Counted from the stretch's first letter, positions 16,668 to 25,274 are shown. The stretch is DNA of 29,399 nt from Betaproteobacteria bacterium (GCA_009886305.1 QXZO01000153.1:1-29399), one strand, 5' to 3'. Program-made: numbers and translations. The notes: generated from the sequence alone by a model not told the origin.

Positions 16668-17648
16668 TTAGATCATTTTGAATATTTCTACTAACCTTGA
16701 CCGGTCGTATCGAGTTCCGGCTTTTAAAGGGACGATAGGGTGCCACTCACCATTTTTTCTATCACCTATTGCAAAACGAAAAACGTAATCCGGTTCTAAA
16801 CCCATACGTAAGTCACTAATGATCAATTGATTATTGATTATTTCTGTTTTTAGAAACCCGTGGGAAAACCAATTCAGTTTTTTGTACGCGTCTAGGTTTA
16901 ATGCAATAGCTTGTGCATCAGGGTCAATTTCGACGAACCTAAATTTGATCGGATTATTAGGTTTTCTTAATGAGTAAAATCCCTCGTAATACCCCTGAGG
17001 AGTCATCGCGACAATGCGCCACAGCAGGGTGTTGAACGGAGTGGGGACCGTAAAGTACTTTTGTGAACTGATTTCGTTAACCTCCATGTGAGAGGCGAGT
17101 TTTTGGACTACCAGAATTTTCGCGACCCAAGACCACGAAAGATAAGATGTACTCAATATTAGTCCTATCGCCAAAGTTTTCTGTGTGGCCTTCCAACGCG
17201 GCGCAATAATCACTGTAAGGGCAATAATTACGAGCGGTAGCGTATAAGCTGGGTCAATTATAAAAATGGTTGACCACATTGAAGGCGGATTATTTAGTGG
17301 CCAAAAAAGTTGAGTTCCATAAACCGTGTGGGCGTCAAGAATAGGATGCGTTATCAAAGCCAGCGTGATAGATGCCAGCCAAGGGTAAGGGTCATTCGCG
17401 ACACGGTTGCTTAACTTTTTTCCAAGAAACCATATTAATATCGATAGCGGAATCAGGACGAGGAGAGAGTGGCTAAAGCCTCGATGTTCGATGAAATTGT
17501 CAATTGGATCCGCGTAGCTAATTAACACATCCAGGTCGGGAAGCGTTCCAAGTACTGCTCCCAATATAGCGGCGCGCCTTTTATCCTGAGCTGATACGCA
17601 TATTGCGCTAACTGACGCTCCAAGCGCAATTTGAGTCAGTGAGTCCAA
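16668..17648 (-). CDS. YdjM-like membrane-bound metal-dependent hydrolase family (DUF457)
   Basis: Predicted inner-membrane protein of 326 residues. The N-terminal half has several hydrophobic helices with conserved polar residues: DLDVL (38-42), EHRGFSHSLL (54-63) and THPILDAHTVYG, the pattern that led to the metal-dependent hydrolase label. The C-terminal third is a soluble domain of unknown role. The start is a TTG: the protein begins MDSLTQIALGA, exactly where the family begins, and no ATG lies in frame nearby. It is last in a five-gene minus-strand operon, 18 bases after the FAD-linked dehydrogenase, and converges with the CDGSH gene at a gap of 26 bases. The true activity of this family is not established. 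Confidence 0.82.
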   Translation of the reverse strand: MDSLTQIALGASVSAICVSAQDKRRAAILGAVLGTLPDLDVLISYADPIDNFIEHRGFSHSLLVLIPLSILIWFLGKKLSNRVANDPYPWLASITLALITHPILDAHTVYGTQLFWPLNNPPSMWSTIFIIDPAYTLPLVIIALTVIIAPRWKATQKTLAIGLILSTSYLSWSWVAKILVVQKLASHMEVNEISSQKYFTVPTPFNTLLWRIVAMTPQGYYEGFYSLRKPNNPIKFRFVEIDPDAQAIALNLDAYKKLNWFSHGFLKTEIINNQLIISDLRMGLEPDYVFRFAIGDRKNGEWHPIVPLKAGTRYDRSRLVEIFKMI

Positions 17649-17666
17649 TGCTGGCGCTTTGTTAAA

Positions 17667-19052
17667 TTAAACGGTAAATATTTTCCCGGGATTCATGATG
17701 TTTTTTGGATCAAGCGATTTTTTGATACTGCGCATCACAGACACACCCTCGCCATGTTCCGCGGTCAAAAACTTCATTTTGCCCAGTCCAATACCATGTT
17801 CACCGGTGCATGTGCCGTCCATCGCGATCGCCCGCATGACTAAACGGTCATTTAAACGCTCAGCCTCTTTAGTTTCACGTTCTTCCTCTCTTTTTATTAC
17901 GAAGCCAAGATGGAAGTTCCCGTCTCCAACGTGACCAACGAGCGGTGCCATGAGAAAGCTATCGGCAAGATCTTTTTTTGTTTCTAAAATACATTCGGCG
18001 AGACGTGAAATTGGCACGCATACATCAGTGGCCCATACTTCTGCTCCCGCTCGCAGCGCTTTGGTGGCGTAAGTTACATCATGTCTGGCCGCCCACAATT
18101 TGTTCCTATCTTCAGGCTTAGTAGCCCACTTAAATTCTCCACCAGAATTCTCTGCAGCAATGGCTTGCACGGTTTCGGCTTGCTCCTTAACCCCTCCCTC
18201 GCTGCCATGGAATTCTAAGAATAGGGTATCTTTTACAGGATAATCCAGCTGTGAAAACGAGTTAACCGCACCCATCTGAACGTCGTCTAATAACTCTATT
18301 CGAGCAACGGGAACACCTAGTTGTATTGTTTGTATTACCGTATCAATCGCACCTTCAAGTGAGTCAAAAGAGCAAACAGCGGCCGCCATTGCCTCAGGAA
18401 CCCCATAGAGCTTCAACGTAACTTCTGTGATGATTCCTAGAGTCCCTTCGGAGCCGACAAATAATCTTGTGAGGTCATATCCAGCAGCAGATTTTCGAGC
18501 TCTTCTTGATGTGCGGATAATACGGCCGTCAGCGAGAACGACCGTAAGCCCTAAAACATTCTCTCGCATTGTCCCGTAACGCACTGCATTTGTTCCGGAA
18601 GCCCTAGTAGCAGCCATGCCACCTAAGGATGCGTCAGCACCAGGATCAATTGGAAAAAATAATCCCTGGTCTTTAATAAATTCATTGAGCTGTTTTCGAG
18701 TCACTCTCGCTTGGACGGTGCAATCTAAATCTTCAGCGTTCACGCGCAATACCTGATCCATATGCATGAGATCTACGACGATGCCGCCGTTATGTGGAAT
18801 AACATTGCCTTCGAGGCTAGTGCCCGTTCCGTAAGCGATTACAGGTATATTGAACTCGGAACATATTTTGACAATTTCAGAAACTTCTTCAGTCGTTTTG
18901 GGAAACACTACAACATCTGGTCGATGTGGATGATGCCACGATTCATCTTTCCCATGTGTATCTCTCACAGACGTATTGGTCGATATTCTGTCATTGAGTA
19001 AGGTTGTTAATTTATCGAGAATGGTTTGAGAATCTTTTGCTGGAAGAGCCAT
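17667..19052 (-). CDS. FAD-linked D-2-hydroxyacid dehydrogenase (D-lactate/glycolate dehydrogenase type)
   Basis: 461-residue flavoenzyme of the GlcD/Dld family. The N-terminal FAD-binding domain shows VIAYGTGTSLEGN, PIDPGADASLGGMAAT and FVGSEGTLGIITE; the C-terminal oxidase domain shows PLVGHVGDGNFH and CTGEHGIGLGK with the active-site His residues, and ends DPKNIMNPGKIF. Members oxidise D-lactate, glycolate, D-2-hydroxyglutarate or D-mandelate to the 2-oxo acid and pass electrons to cytochrome, ETF or quinone. It shares an operon with a mandelate-racemase homologue, so an aromatic or branched 2-hydroxy acid is possible. ATG 19052 starts 37 bases after the YffB-like gene. Confidence 0.88.
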   Translation of the reverse strand: MALPAKDSQTILDKLTTLLNDRISTNTSVRDTHGKDESWHHPHRPDVVVFPKTTEEVSEIVKICSEFNIPVIAYGTGTSLEGNVIPHNGGIVVDLMHMDQVLRVNAEDLDCTVQARVTRKQLNEFIKDQGLFFPIDPGADASLGGMAATRASGTNAVRYGTMRENVLGLTVVLADGRIIRTSRRARKSAAGYDLTRLFVGSEGTLGIITEVTLKLYGVPEAMAAAVCSFDSLEGAIDTVIQTIQLGVPVARIELLDDVQMGAVNSFSQLDYPVKDTLFLEFHGSEGGVKEQAETVQAIAAENSGGEFKWATKPEDRNKLWAARHDVTYATKALRAGAEVWATDVCVPISRLAECILETKKDLADSFLMAPLVGHVGDGNFHLGFVIKREEERETKEAERLNDRLVMRAIAMDGTCTGEHGIGLGKMKFLTAEHGEGVSVMRSIKKSLDPKNIMNPGKIFTV

Positions 19053-19089
19053 GTTGTACTAAACCTGTGATCGAGTTTTTATTTAAGTT

Positions 19090-19446
19090 TTATGTTGAAG
19101 CTTTAACTTCTTTGTATATAGCTTCAGAAAATCCGACATAAACTTGCCCTGAGTCAACCACCAAGACTGGTCTTTTCACTAATGAGGGATATGTAATCAT
19201 TAGTTCACATGCTTTTTGTTCGCCAACGTTGGAGCGCTCATCAACACTTAGTCTACGCCAAGTTGTGCCTCGCGTGTTAAGTAAGGTGTCCCAAGGGACT
19301 CGTTCACACCAGGCTTGGAGCCATTTGCGATTGACCCCTTCTTTTTTGTAATCGTGAAACTCATATTCCATATCGTTCGAATCAAGCCATTTCATAGCTT
19401 TTTTCATCGTGTCACAATTTTTTATCCCAAAAACCTTAATGCTCAT
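19090..19446 (-). CDS. YffB-like protein, ArsC/Spx thioredoxin-fold family
   Basis: 118-residue cytoplasmic protein with the ArsC/Spx fold. It resembles Escherichia coli YffB: GIKNCDTMKKAMKWL at the start, then LLNTRGTTWR and LVKRPVLVV. One redox Cys (Cys11) is in the place of the ArsC catalytic Cys; no second Cys forms a CxxC pair. The start is the ATG two bases after the stop of the racemase-like gene; an extended opening at 19497 would run into that gene and does not match the family. Its function is unknown (glutathione-dependent reductase activity has been suggested for YffB-type proteins). It is the middle gene of the minus-strand operon. Confidence 0.88.
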   Translation of the reverse strand: MSIKVFGIKNCDTMKKAMKWLDSNDMEYEFHDYKKEGVNRKWLQAWCERVPWDTLLNTRGTTWRRLSVDERSNVGEQKACELMITYPSLVKRPVLVVDSGQVYVGFSEAIYKEVKAST

Positions 19447-19447
19447 A

Positions 19448-20539
19448 TTATGTAACCAAATATTGTTGGACTGCCTTCTCATCCCATGAAATGCCAATTC
19501 CTGGTCTATCCGGCGTGACCGCTAAACCATCGACTATTTGAATTGGTTCTTGAACAACTCCTGCTCCCCAATCCATGTACTCAAGCCAATGCCGCGTAGG
19601 TGAAGCGGAGAGGAGGTGGCAACTTATTTCTGGAAAGAGGTGGCTTGACAAGTCAAGCGCATTTGCCTGTGCTAGAGAGGCTGCCCTTAACCAGCCCGTA
19701 ACACCGCCGATTCTTTGTACATCTGGCATGTAAAAATCTCCGGCTTCCGAGTCGATGGCTTTTTTCATCTCCAATGAATTCAGTAGATTTTCTCCGATTT
19801 GAATCGGTGTATCAACTGTTGCTCGAATTTTAGCGCATCCTTCGTAATCATCGTGTCGAATGGGATCCTCAATCCAGTAAAGTCCTTCTTGATCCATTGC
19901 GCGACACCTTCTCAGTGCTTCATTCACAGAGAGGGACTGATTAAAATCGGCCATTAAGTGAATTTCGTCGCCGATTGCTTTTTTGACCGCCCGCACGGCA
20001 GCAAGATCTAAATTAAAGTCCGGGCGGCCTATTCTCATTTTTACGCCAGAGTAATCACCACTATCAATAAGTTCGTGTGCTAACTGTGGCAGTGTGTCGG
20101 CAGTTTCGTTGGTCCAAAGTCCGCAACTATTGTAGGCCTTGATTGAGCAAGGAGTTCCCCCCAGCGCAGTAGCAAGTGGAACGTTCTGAGTTTTTGCTTG
20201 GATATCCCAAGCCGCCATGTCTATACCTGCCAACACTTGCCCTAAGATGCCATGCGTGTCATACAAGGTAAAGTGCCTTCTGAGTTTATTGTCGATTTCT
20301 AAGGGAGATACTTGATCTCCTATAATGAGCTCGCAAACAGCATTAAAACACTCAACCGTCGGCTTAAGCATGCTTTGAGAAAAAGTGAATAGGTAAGTAT
20401 GTCCTGTGATGCCTTCATCGGTTTGAAGATCAATCAAAACAAGAGCTGCTTTATCAATAGCTCCACTGGCGGGCCGCGGCGGATACTTGATCGGTGCCGC
20501 GACCGGACGAGCTTGAAACCCCGTAATTTTTGGTGGCAT
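19448..20539 (-). CDS. Mandelate racemase-like enzyme of the enolase superfamily, catalytic Lys replaced by Arg
   Basis: 363-residue enolase-superfamily protein very close in pattern to Pseudomonas putida mandelate racemase: ADFNQSLSVNEALRR, WIEDPI...DYEGCAKI, QIGENLL, MPDVQRIGGVTGWLRA and SSHLFPEISCHLL. With an offset of three residues from that enzyme, the metal ligands Asp198, Glu224, Glu250, the His300-Asp273 dyad and Glu320 are all kept. The KxK motif, however, reads K167-M-R169, so the catalytic Lys166 of the racemase is Arg here. It may be a racemase with altered properties, or a dehydratase or epimerase acting on another 2-hydroxy acid. It lies 37 bases after the ketopantoate-reductase-like gene and 1 base before the yffB-like gene. 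Confidence 0.87.
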   Translation of the reverse strand: MPPKITGFQARPVAAPIKYPPRPASGAIDKAALVLIDLQTDEGITGHTYLFTFSQSMLKPTVECFNAVCELIIGDQVSPLEIDNKLRRHFTLYDTHGILGQVLAGIDMAAWDIQAKTQNVPLATALGGTPCSIKAYNSCGLWTNETADTLPQLAHELIDSGDYSGVKMRIGRPDFNLDLAAVRAVKKAIGDEIHLMADFNQSLSVNEALRRCRAMDQEGLYWIEDPIRHDDYEGCAKIRATVDTPIQIGENLLNSLEMKKAIDSEAGDFYMPDVQRIGGVTGWLRAASLAQANALDLSSHLFPEISCHLLSASPTRHWLEYMDWGAGVVQEPIQIVDGLAVTPDRPGIGISWDEKAVQQYLVT

Positions 20540-20576
20540 TTTCGATTCCTTTTTAATTTAATATTTAGTCATTTGC

Positions 20577-21512
20577 TTAAATTTGTGCGTCTTCAGGTCT
20601 TCCATTTTCATAAAGTTTCAATGCGGTATAAACAAACTCGTTAGCAGGTGTTGGAATGTTAAGCTCTTTGCCGAGCTTGGCAACCGTACCTGAAAACCAG
20701 GGAACTTCGAGTCTATAGCCTCTGCGAAGATCTCCGCACATTGATGCGACCATGCTCGGCGGATAACTATCAATAATGGATAGTTGTTCGCTCAAGACAT
20801 CATCACTAAATTTCATCCCTCTAGCGGTAGCAACGTTAATGATTTCCGACAAAATTTGCGAAATCAGATTTCTTGCATTAGCGTCCTCTCGAATTGGTCC
20901 AATGGGCATTCTGCATAGCGTGGTCATGGCGGACATAGTGACTAAACGAATATATTTTTCCCAAATCGCACGATTAATATCAGTAGGAATTTCGGCTTTA
21001 ATATTTGCGGCTTCGCAGCTTTTTAATAATCTTTGCGTACGTTTTGAGCGGGTATCGTCCAATTCTCCAAAAATAAGGCTTGCCATATTTCCATTATGTC
21101 GGATGACTCCAGGCGCTTCGATAAGCGCTGCTATATTCGCAACACCACCCATTGCATGTTTGGATGAATAAGTTTCTATTAGTTTTTCTTCTGCCGCGAT
21201 CCCATTTTGCAAAGAGATGATTCCTGTGTTTTGCCCAATTAAAGGCTTTGCAGCTTGTATGGCTTCGTCTGTTGCCCATAATTTGACTGCAATCATTACA
21301 ATATCCACTTCCCCTATCTCGCAGGTATCGGCCGTGCACTTCACGTCGTTTAAATGTATGTCTCCAAGCGGCGAATAAACGGTTAAGCCCCTACGCTGCA
21401 TTGCTTGCAGATGAGCATTTCGAGCTACAAAAGCAACATCTTCCCCGGCTTCGCTAAGTTTGGCACCAAAGTAGCCTCCTACCCCCCCTGTGCCAATTAC
21501 GGCTATGCGCAT
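20577..21512 (-). CDS. Ketopantoate reductase-family NADPH dehydrogenase (ApbA/PanE)
   Basis: 311-residue member of the 2-dehydropantoate 2-reductase family. The N-terminus MRIAVIGTGGVGGYFGAKL is the Rossmann NADPH loop; KLWATDEA and ISLQNGI match the substrate and cofactor cleft, and the C-terminal helical domain includes PSMVASMCGDLRRG. True PanE makes pantoate for coenzyme A; many paralogues act on other 2-oxo acids. Here it heads an operon with a racemase homologue and a 2-hydroxyacid dehydrogenase, so reduction of a different 2-oxo acid is at least as likely. ATG 21512 is preceded by GGAGAAG; the longer TTG opening at 21524 is rejected. It is divergent from the aminotransferase, 68 bases away. 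Confidence 0.86.
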   Translation of the reverse strand: MRIAVIGTGGVGGYFGAKLSEAGEDVAFVARNAHLQAMQRRGLTVYSPLGDIHLNDVKCTADTCEIGEVDIVMIAVKLWATDEAIQAAKPLIGQNTGIISLQNGIAAEEKLIETYSSKHAMGGVANIAALIEAPGVIRHNGNMASLIFGELDDTRSKRTQRLLKSCEAANIKAEIPTDINRAIWEKYIRLVTMSAMTTLCRMPIGPIREDANARNLISQILSEIINVATARGMKFSDDVLSEQLSIIDSYPPSMVASMCGDLRRGYRLEVPWFSGTVAKLGKELNIPTPANEFVYTALKLYENGRPEDAQI

Positions 21513-21580
21513 TTTCTTCTCCAAAAAGTTAAAAACTCTGAGCTTAAATATGAAGCATCTGACCCTGCGGGTACAATGGT

Positions 21581-22804
21581 ATGTTTTTTAGGAGTGAAAA
21601 TAAATCAAATATGAATGCATCAAAGGCCAAGAGAGACAAAACCTTGATAAGACAGGCAAAGAGATTGGAGAGTATAGAGCCGTTCCACGTTATGCGGATT
21701 ATTACTCGAGCTATGGAGCTCCAGACGTCTGGAACAGATATTGTAAATTTAGCGGTCGGGGAACCTGATTTTCCCACACCAAAATTAATTGTCGATGCAG
21801 CAGTTAAAGCGCTCACGACTGATAGCATGCGCTATTTACCAGCACTTGGTTCGGAAGAACTTCGGGAGGCTATATCTCAATGGTATCAGCGAAGATATGA
21901 AATAGATGTTCCTAAACGACGTGTTGCGGTAACAACCGGTTCATCTGGAGCATTGTTACTCACGATGGGGGTGCTGGTGTCTCCGGGAGACGAAATTCTC
22001 ATGTCTGATCCGAGTTATCCTTGTAATCGTCATTTCGTATCGACGATGGAAGGTCAATCAAATTTAATTCCCGTTGGCCCTGATTCTAATTATCAGTTGA
22101 CCGCAGAATTAGTGGAAAGAAATTGGACAGATCGGACGGTTGGTGTAATGGTTGCTAGCCCCTCTAACCCGACAGGAACCTCAATCAAGCTTGATGTTCT
22201 GAAAGATATTCATCGAGTAGTTCGAGCAAAGGGCGGCACTTTAATTGTTGACGAAATTTATCACGGGATTACATTTGGAGAGAACGAGGTATCTGCTTTG
22301 GCGTTCGCTGATGATATTTTTGTGATAAACAGTTTCTCCAAGTTTTTCTCGATGACTGGTTGGCGATTGGGTTGGACTGTGGTGCCCGACAATTTCATTG
22401 AATCTTTCGAGAAACTTGCTCAAAATTTATTCATCTCTAGTCCCGATATCGCTCAGAGGGCTGCAGTTGCTGCTTTCCATCCAGAAACTGTTCAGGAGTG
22501 TGAGGTTTATCGATCACGGTATCAGGAGCAGAGAGATTTTTTGTTGGCTGAGTTGAAAGATATTGGTTTTAAGATTCCTGTCGATCCAGCGGGGGCTATC
22601 TATATTTACGCTGATTGCAGTAAATTTTCAAAAGATAGTTTTCAATTTTGCCAAGATTTACTCGAGAAGGCTGGCGTGGCTATAGCGCCTGGTTTGGATT
22701 TTGGGGTTAATCGGGCGAGTGAGCACGTCCGATTTTCTTATCCAAAGCCTATCTCCGTGCTGGCAGAAGGTGTGAAGAGAATGCGAGCATATCTTTCTCA
22801 ATAG
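21581..22804 (+). CDS. Class I/II pyridoxal-phosphate aminotransferase
   Basis: PLP-dependent aminotransferase of fold type I, 407 residues from ATG 21581 or 397 from ATG 21611. Visible are NLAVGEPDFPTP near the N-terminus, ASPSNPTGT, IVDEIYHGI with the cofactor-ring Asp, and NSFSKFFSMTGWRLGW carrying the PLP Lys; the Arg for the substrate carboxylate is in HVRFSYP. This resembles aspartate/aromatic aminotransferases of the AspB type, but the substrate is not determined. Neither start has an ideal ribosome-binding site; conserved sequence begins after residue 20, so the downstream ATG is possible. It is divergent from the ketopantoate-reductase-like gene, and the dehalogenase-like gene follows 54 bases later. 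Confidence 0.9.
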   Translation: MFFRSENKSNMNASKAKRDKTLIRQAKRLESIEPFHVMRIITRAMELQTSGTDIVNLAVGEPDFPTPKLIVDAAVKALTTDSMRYLPALGSEELREAISQWYQRRYEIDVPKRRVAVTTGSSGALLLTMGVLVSPGDEILMSDPSYPCNRHFVSTMEGQSNLIPVGPDSNYQLTAELVERNWTDRTVGVMVASPSNPTGTSIKLDVLKDIHRVVRAKGGTLIVDEIYHGITFGENEVSALAFADDIFVINSFSKFFSMTGWRLGWTVVPDNFIESFEKLAQNLFISSPDIAQRAAVAAFHPETVQECEVYRSRYQEQRDFLLAELKDIGFKIPVDPAGAIYIYADCSKFSKDSFQFCQDLLEKAGVAIAPGLDFGVNRASEHVRFSYPKPISVLAEGVKRMRAYLSQ

Positions 22805-22858
22805 GACGTGATAAGTTAACGAATTGATATACAAATACAATTTTATAAAGAGTTAATT

Positions 22859-23722
22859 ATGTCTGATTTTATGACAGGAATGAGTCGCTCTACGGTTCGC
22901 GCCAACGGGGTCCGAATGAATGTTTGGACGGGCGGGGAAGGGCCTGCCTTAATATTGTTGCACGGGTATCCGCAAACGGGACAGATGTGGCATAAAGTAT
23001 CGCCGGCCCTGATGAAGGAATTTAGCCTGGTCATACCGGATCTAAGAGGCTATGGAGATTCGGAAAAAGCTCCGGCTGGGTATGATAAAAAAACGATGGC
23101 AAAGGATATCGCGTGCCTAGCCAGCGAATTGGGACATGAGACATTTCTGTTGATGGGACACGATAGGGGGGCGCGAGTGGCACACCGATTGGCCCTTGAT
23201 TTCTCAGAAAGAGTCAAAAAACTTGTCGTATTGGATATTGTGCCGACTCATACGATATTTAGTCGGACGGGTCGAGAGCTTGCGACAGCATATTGGCACT
23301 GGTTTTACTTTCAAGCGCCAGACCTTCCGGAAATCATGATTAGAAATAGTGCGGAGCCGTTTCTTCAAACGATGTTTCGCTCACTCAGTTGGAGACCAAA
23401 TGCTATTGATGACATCCTATTCGCGGAATACTTGAGGGCTTTCACTCTTCCTGGAACGATTCGGTGTGGGCTAGAAGATTATCGAGCTGCTGCGACTATC
23501 GATTTTGAGGATGATGAGCGGGACTTAGGAACTAAACTCGCTTGTCCGGTCTACTCAATATGGGGTCAGTTTGGAAAAATGGACTCCCTTTTCGATGTAG
23601 TGGATACCTGGAAAGAAAAAGCTGATAACGTAATAGGTAAGTCACTACCGTGCGGTCACTTTATTCCTGAAGAGGCACCTGAGGAGTTGCTTGAAGAGGT
23701 CGTGCCGTTCTTTTTGGGGTGA
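22859..23722 (+). CDS. Haloacetate (fluoroacetate) dehalogenase-like alpha/beta hydrolase
   Basis: 287-residue alpha/beta hydrolase with an Asp nucleophile. Compared with the fluoroacetate dehalogenase of Rhodopseudomonas palustris, all the key positions are present: Asp102 in GHDRGAR, carboxylate-binding Arg103 and Arg106, the halide pocket His147-Trp148 in AYWHWF and Tyr208 in EDYRAAATIDF, and catalytic His267 in CGHF. The predicted reaction is hydrolysis of a haloacetate to glycolate and halide. Glycolate or a related 2-hydroxy acid could in principle be taken by the FAD-linked enzyme of the neighbouring operon. Some family members with these residues prefer chloroacetate or are untested, so the halide is uncertain. 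It lies 54 bases after the aminotransferase. Confidence 0.85.
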   Translation: MSDFMTGMSRSTVRANGVRMNVWTGGEGPALILLHGYPQTGQMWHKVSPALMKEFSLVIPDLRGYGDSEKAPAGYDKKTMAKDIACLASELGHETFLLMGHDRGARVAHRLALDFSERVKKLVVLDIVPTHTIFSRTGRELATAYWHWFYFQAPDLPEIMIRNSAEPFLQTMFRSLSWRPNAIDDILFAEYLRAFTLPGTIRCGLEDYRAAATIDFEDDERDLGTKLACPVYSIWGQFGKMDSLFDVVDTWKEKADNVIGKSLPCGHFIPEEAPEELLEEVVPFFLG

Positions 23723-23763
23723 CCGTTATTTAAAGTTTGAGTCAGAATGCTGTGGGGATACGG

Positions 23764-24645
23764 ATGAATAATAAATTTTTTTTAGTGAGTTTGATTGCTG
23801 CTCTATTTGGTTTCAGCTTCGGCGTTTCAGCCGATGAGCCAGTGGAGTCCCGACCGGATACATTCACGGATATCGAATCAAACAAAGATATGCTTGATCC
23901 TTACAACCTCGGTCTATTAGTGGAGCGAGGGGACGTTAAGGCGATTAATAATGTAGGACTTCTCTGGGCTACAGGCCATGATGGAAAGCAAAGTTTTGAA
24001 GAGGCAGTAAAGTGGTGGACTGAGGCAGCTAATAGAGGATATCCGTTAGCAATGAATAATCTTGGGCTCGCATATGCCAACGGCCAAGGAGTGGCTCAAG
24101 ATATCAAGCAGGCTTTTGATTGGTGGTTAAAGTCTGCCATTGGGGGTAATGCGTGGGCGATGAACTCCGTCGGTGATTGTTATGAGACCGGTGACGGTGT
24201 CGCTAAGGATTATGTGTTGGCAATGACCTGGTATAAAACCGCAGCTGACGCGGGGGATCCGCTTGCGTACTACAATGTTGGCGCGCTGTATCAAACTGGC
24301 CGAGGGGTTGATAGAAACTTAGATTCAGCACATGATTGGTTTATGGGGGGGGCTGAACTAGGCGACCCCTATTCTATGCTGTCCCTGGCGGATTTTTATC
24401 GAGATGGTTTCGGGGGAGATAAGGATCTGGTTGAAGCTTTATCTTGGTACCAGATTTCTAGTTTAAGGCTTGATCCTCAAGATGTCGGCAGTCTGAGGTT
24501 CGCTGAAAGCGAGGCGCGGGCCTTAGAAGGGCAACTTAATGAGAAGCAGAAGGAGGAAGTGGCCACTCGACTCGAATTTTTGAAAAAGTTTACGGCGCCC
24601 CAGGTGGTTGATCAAAACTTAGATGACGGTGAGTCTCGCATATAG
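23764..24645 (+). CDS. Secreted Sel1-repeat (SLR) protein
   Basis: 293-residue exported protein. Residues 1-23 form a signal peptide (hydrophobic VSLIAALFGFSFG then VSA before DEP). About five Sel1-like repeats of some 36 residues follow, from about residue 45 to 235, with the usual pattern: AMNNLGLAYANGQGV, AMNSVGDCYETGDGV, AYYNVGALYQTGRGV. These alpha-solenoids bind protein partners, often in the periplasm. A charged helix (residues about 250-280) closes the protein. ATG 23764 has GGGGA upstream and gives a clean signal peptide; the TTG opening at 23737 does not. The next gene, also secreted, begins 29 bases later, so the two are probably expressed together. The partner is unknown. Confidence 0.88.
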   Translation: MNNKFFLVSLIAALFGFSFGVSADEPVESRPDTFTDIESNKDMLDPYNLGLLVERGDVKAINNVGLLWATGHDGKQSFEEAVKWWTEAANRGYPLAMNNLGLAYANGQGVAQDIKQAFDWWLKSAIGGNAWAMNSVGDCYETGDGVAKDYVLAMTWYKTAADAGDPLAYYNVGALYQTGRGVDRNLDSAHDWFMGGAELGDPYSMLSLADFYRDGFGGDKDLVEALSWYQISSLRLDPQDVGSLRFAESEARALEGQLNEKQKEEVATRLEFLKKFTAPQVVDQNLDDGESRI

Positions 24646-24674
24646 CTATAGTTGTAGATCGTGAGCGATAAGTT

Positions 24675-25274
24675 ATGAGATATCTGGCATATTCTAGTTG
24701 TCAATGCTTGCTGATTTTGAGCTCAATCCTTATATGTTGGGCACTCAGCAACTCCGTGCTTGCTGAAGAGACAACTTCTCGAATCCCCGGGGTCTATAGC
24801 AACTATCCATCAGATGGTGAGCGTGATCTCAGTAATAAGCTAGGCAAAACGCACCATATCCCTATGGAAGTGCTCATTTTAGATCTGCTCGATGCCCTAG
24901 ATCAAATTACGAAATACCGCATCCCCGATGTACCCCCAACGGTACAGAAGGTTGCACATTCAGTTGTTGAGCAATACGCTTGTCAAAAGCCGTGTGCCGC
25001 GCTTGCGGTTTATCGAGCCGGTGAAGGAGTTTATTTAGACGAATCCATGACGCCAGAAACTAATGTTTTCGCGCGCTCGGTGTTATTACATGAGCTGGTT
25101 CACTATGTTCAGGACATGAACGATGAACTCGTTAATTTAAAAGACTGTGAGCGTTGGTACCGACGCGAGCAAGAGGCTTACGCGATTCAAAAACGCTTTC
25201 TAGAAATTGTGGGCAGCCAAATTAGAGTGGCTTATTCTCAAGGTCAGGCCTGCGATTCGGACTTAGATGAATAG
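24675..25274 (+). CDS. Secreted HExxH protein, putative zinc metallopeptidase-like
   Basis: 199-residue protein with an N-terminal signal sequence (hydrophobic CLLILSSILICWAL, likely cleavage near residue 30). The domain contains HELVHYVQ at 139-146, a zincin-type HExxH, with Glu167 in REQEAYAIQ about 24 residues after the second His as a possible third ligand, the spacing of a gluzincin. Four Cys outside the signal peptide (103, 107, 158, 193) could form disulfides. I recall uncharacterised DUF families with this layout (DUF6647 is the one I would test first), but no known substrate. It follows the Sel1-repeat gene by 29 bases. Whether it is an active peptidase cannot be told. Confidence 0.75.
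   Translation: MRYLAYSSCQCLLILSSILICWALSNSVLAEETTSRIPGVYSNYPSDGERDLSNKLGKTHHIPMEVLILDLLDALDQITKYRIPDVPPTVQKVAHSVVEQYACQKPCAALAVYRAGEGVYLDESMTPETNVFARSVLLHELVHYVQDMNDELVNLKDCERWYRREQEAYAIQKRFLEIVGSQIRVAYSQGQACDSDLDE

Noticed and set aside
16650..16690. ATGAT-TAG-ATCAT hairpin at the convergence of the CDGSH and YdjM-like genes
   Set aside because: A five-pair AT-rich stem that overlaps the end of the minus-strand gene; too unstable to claim as a bidirectional terminator.
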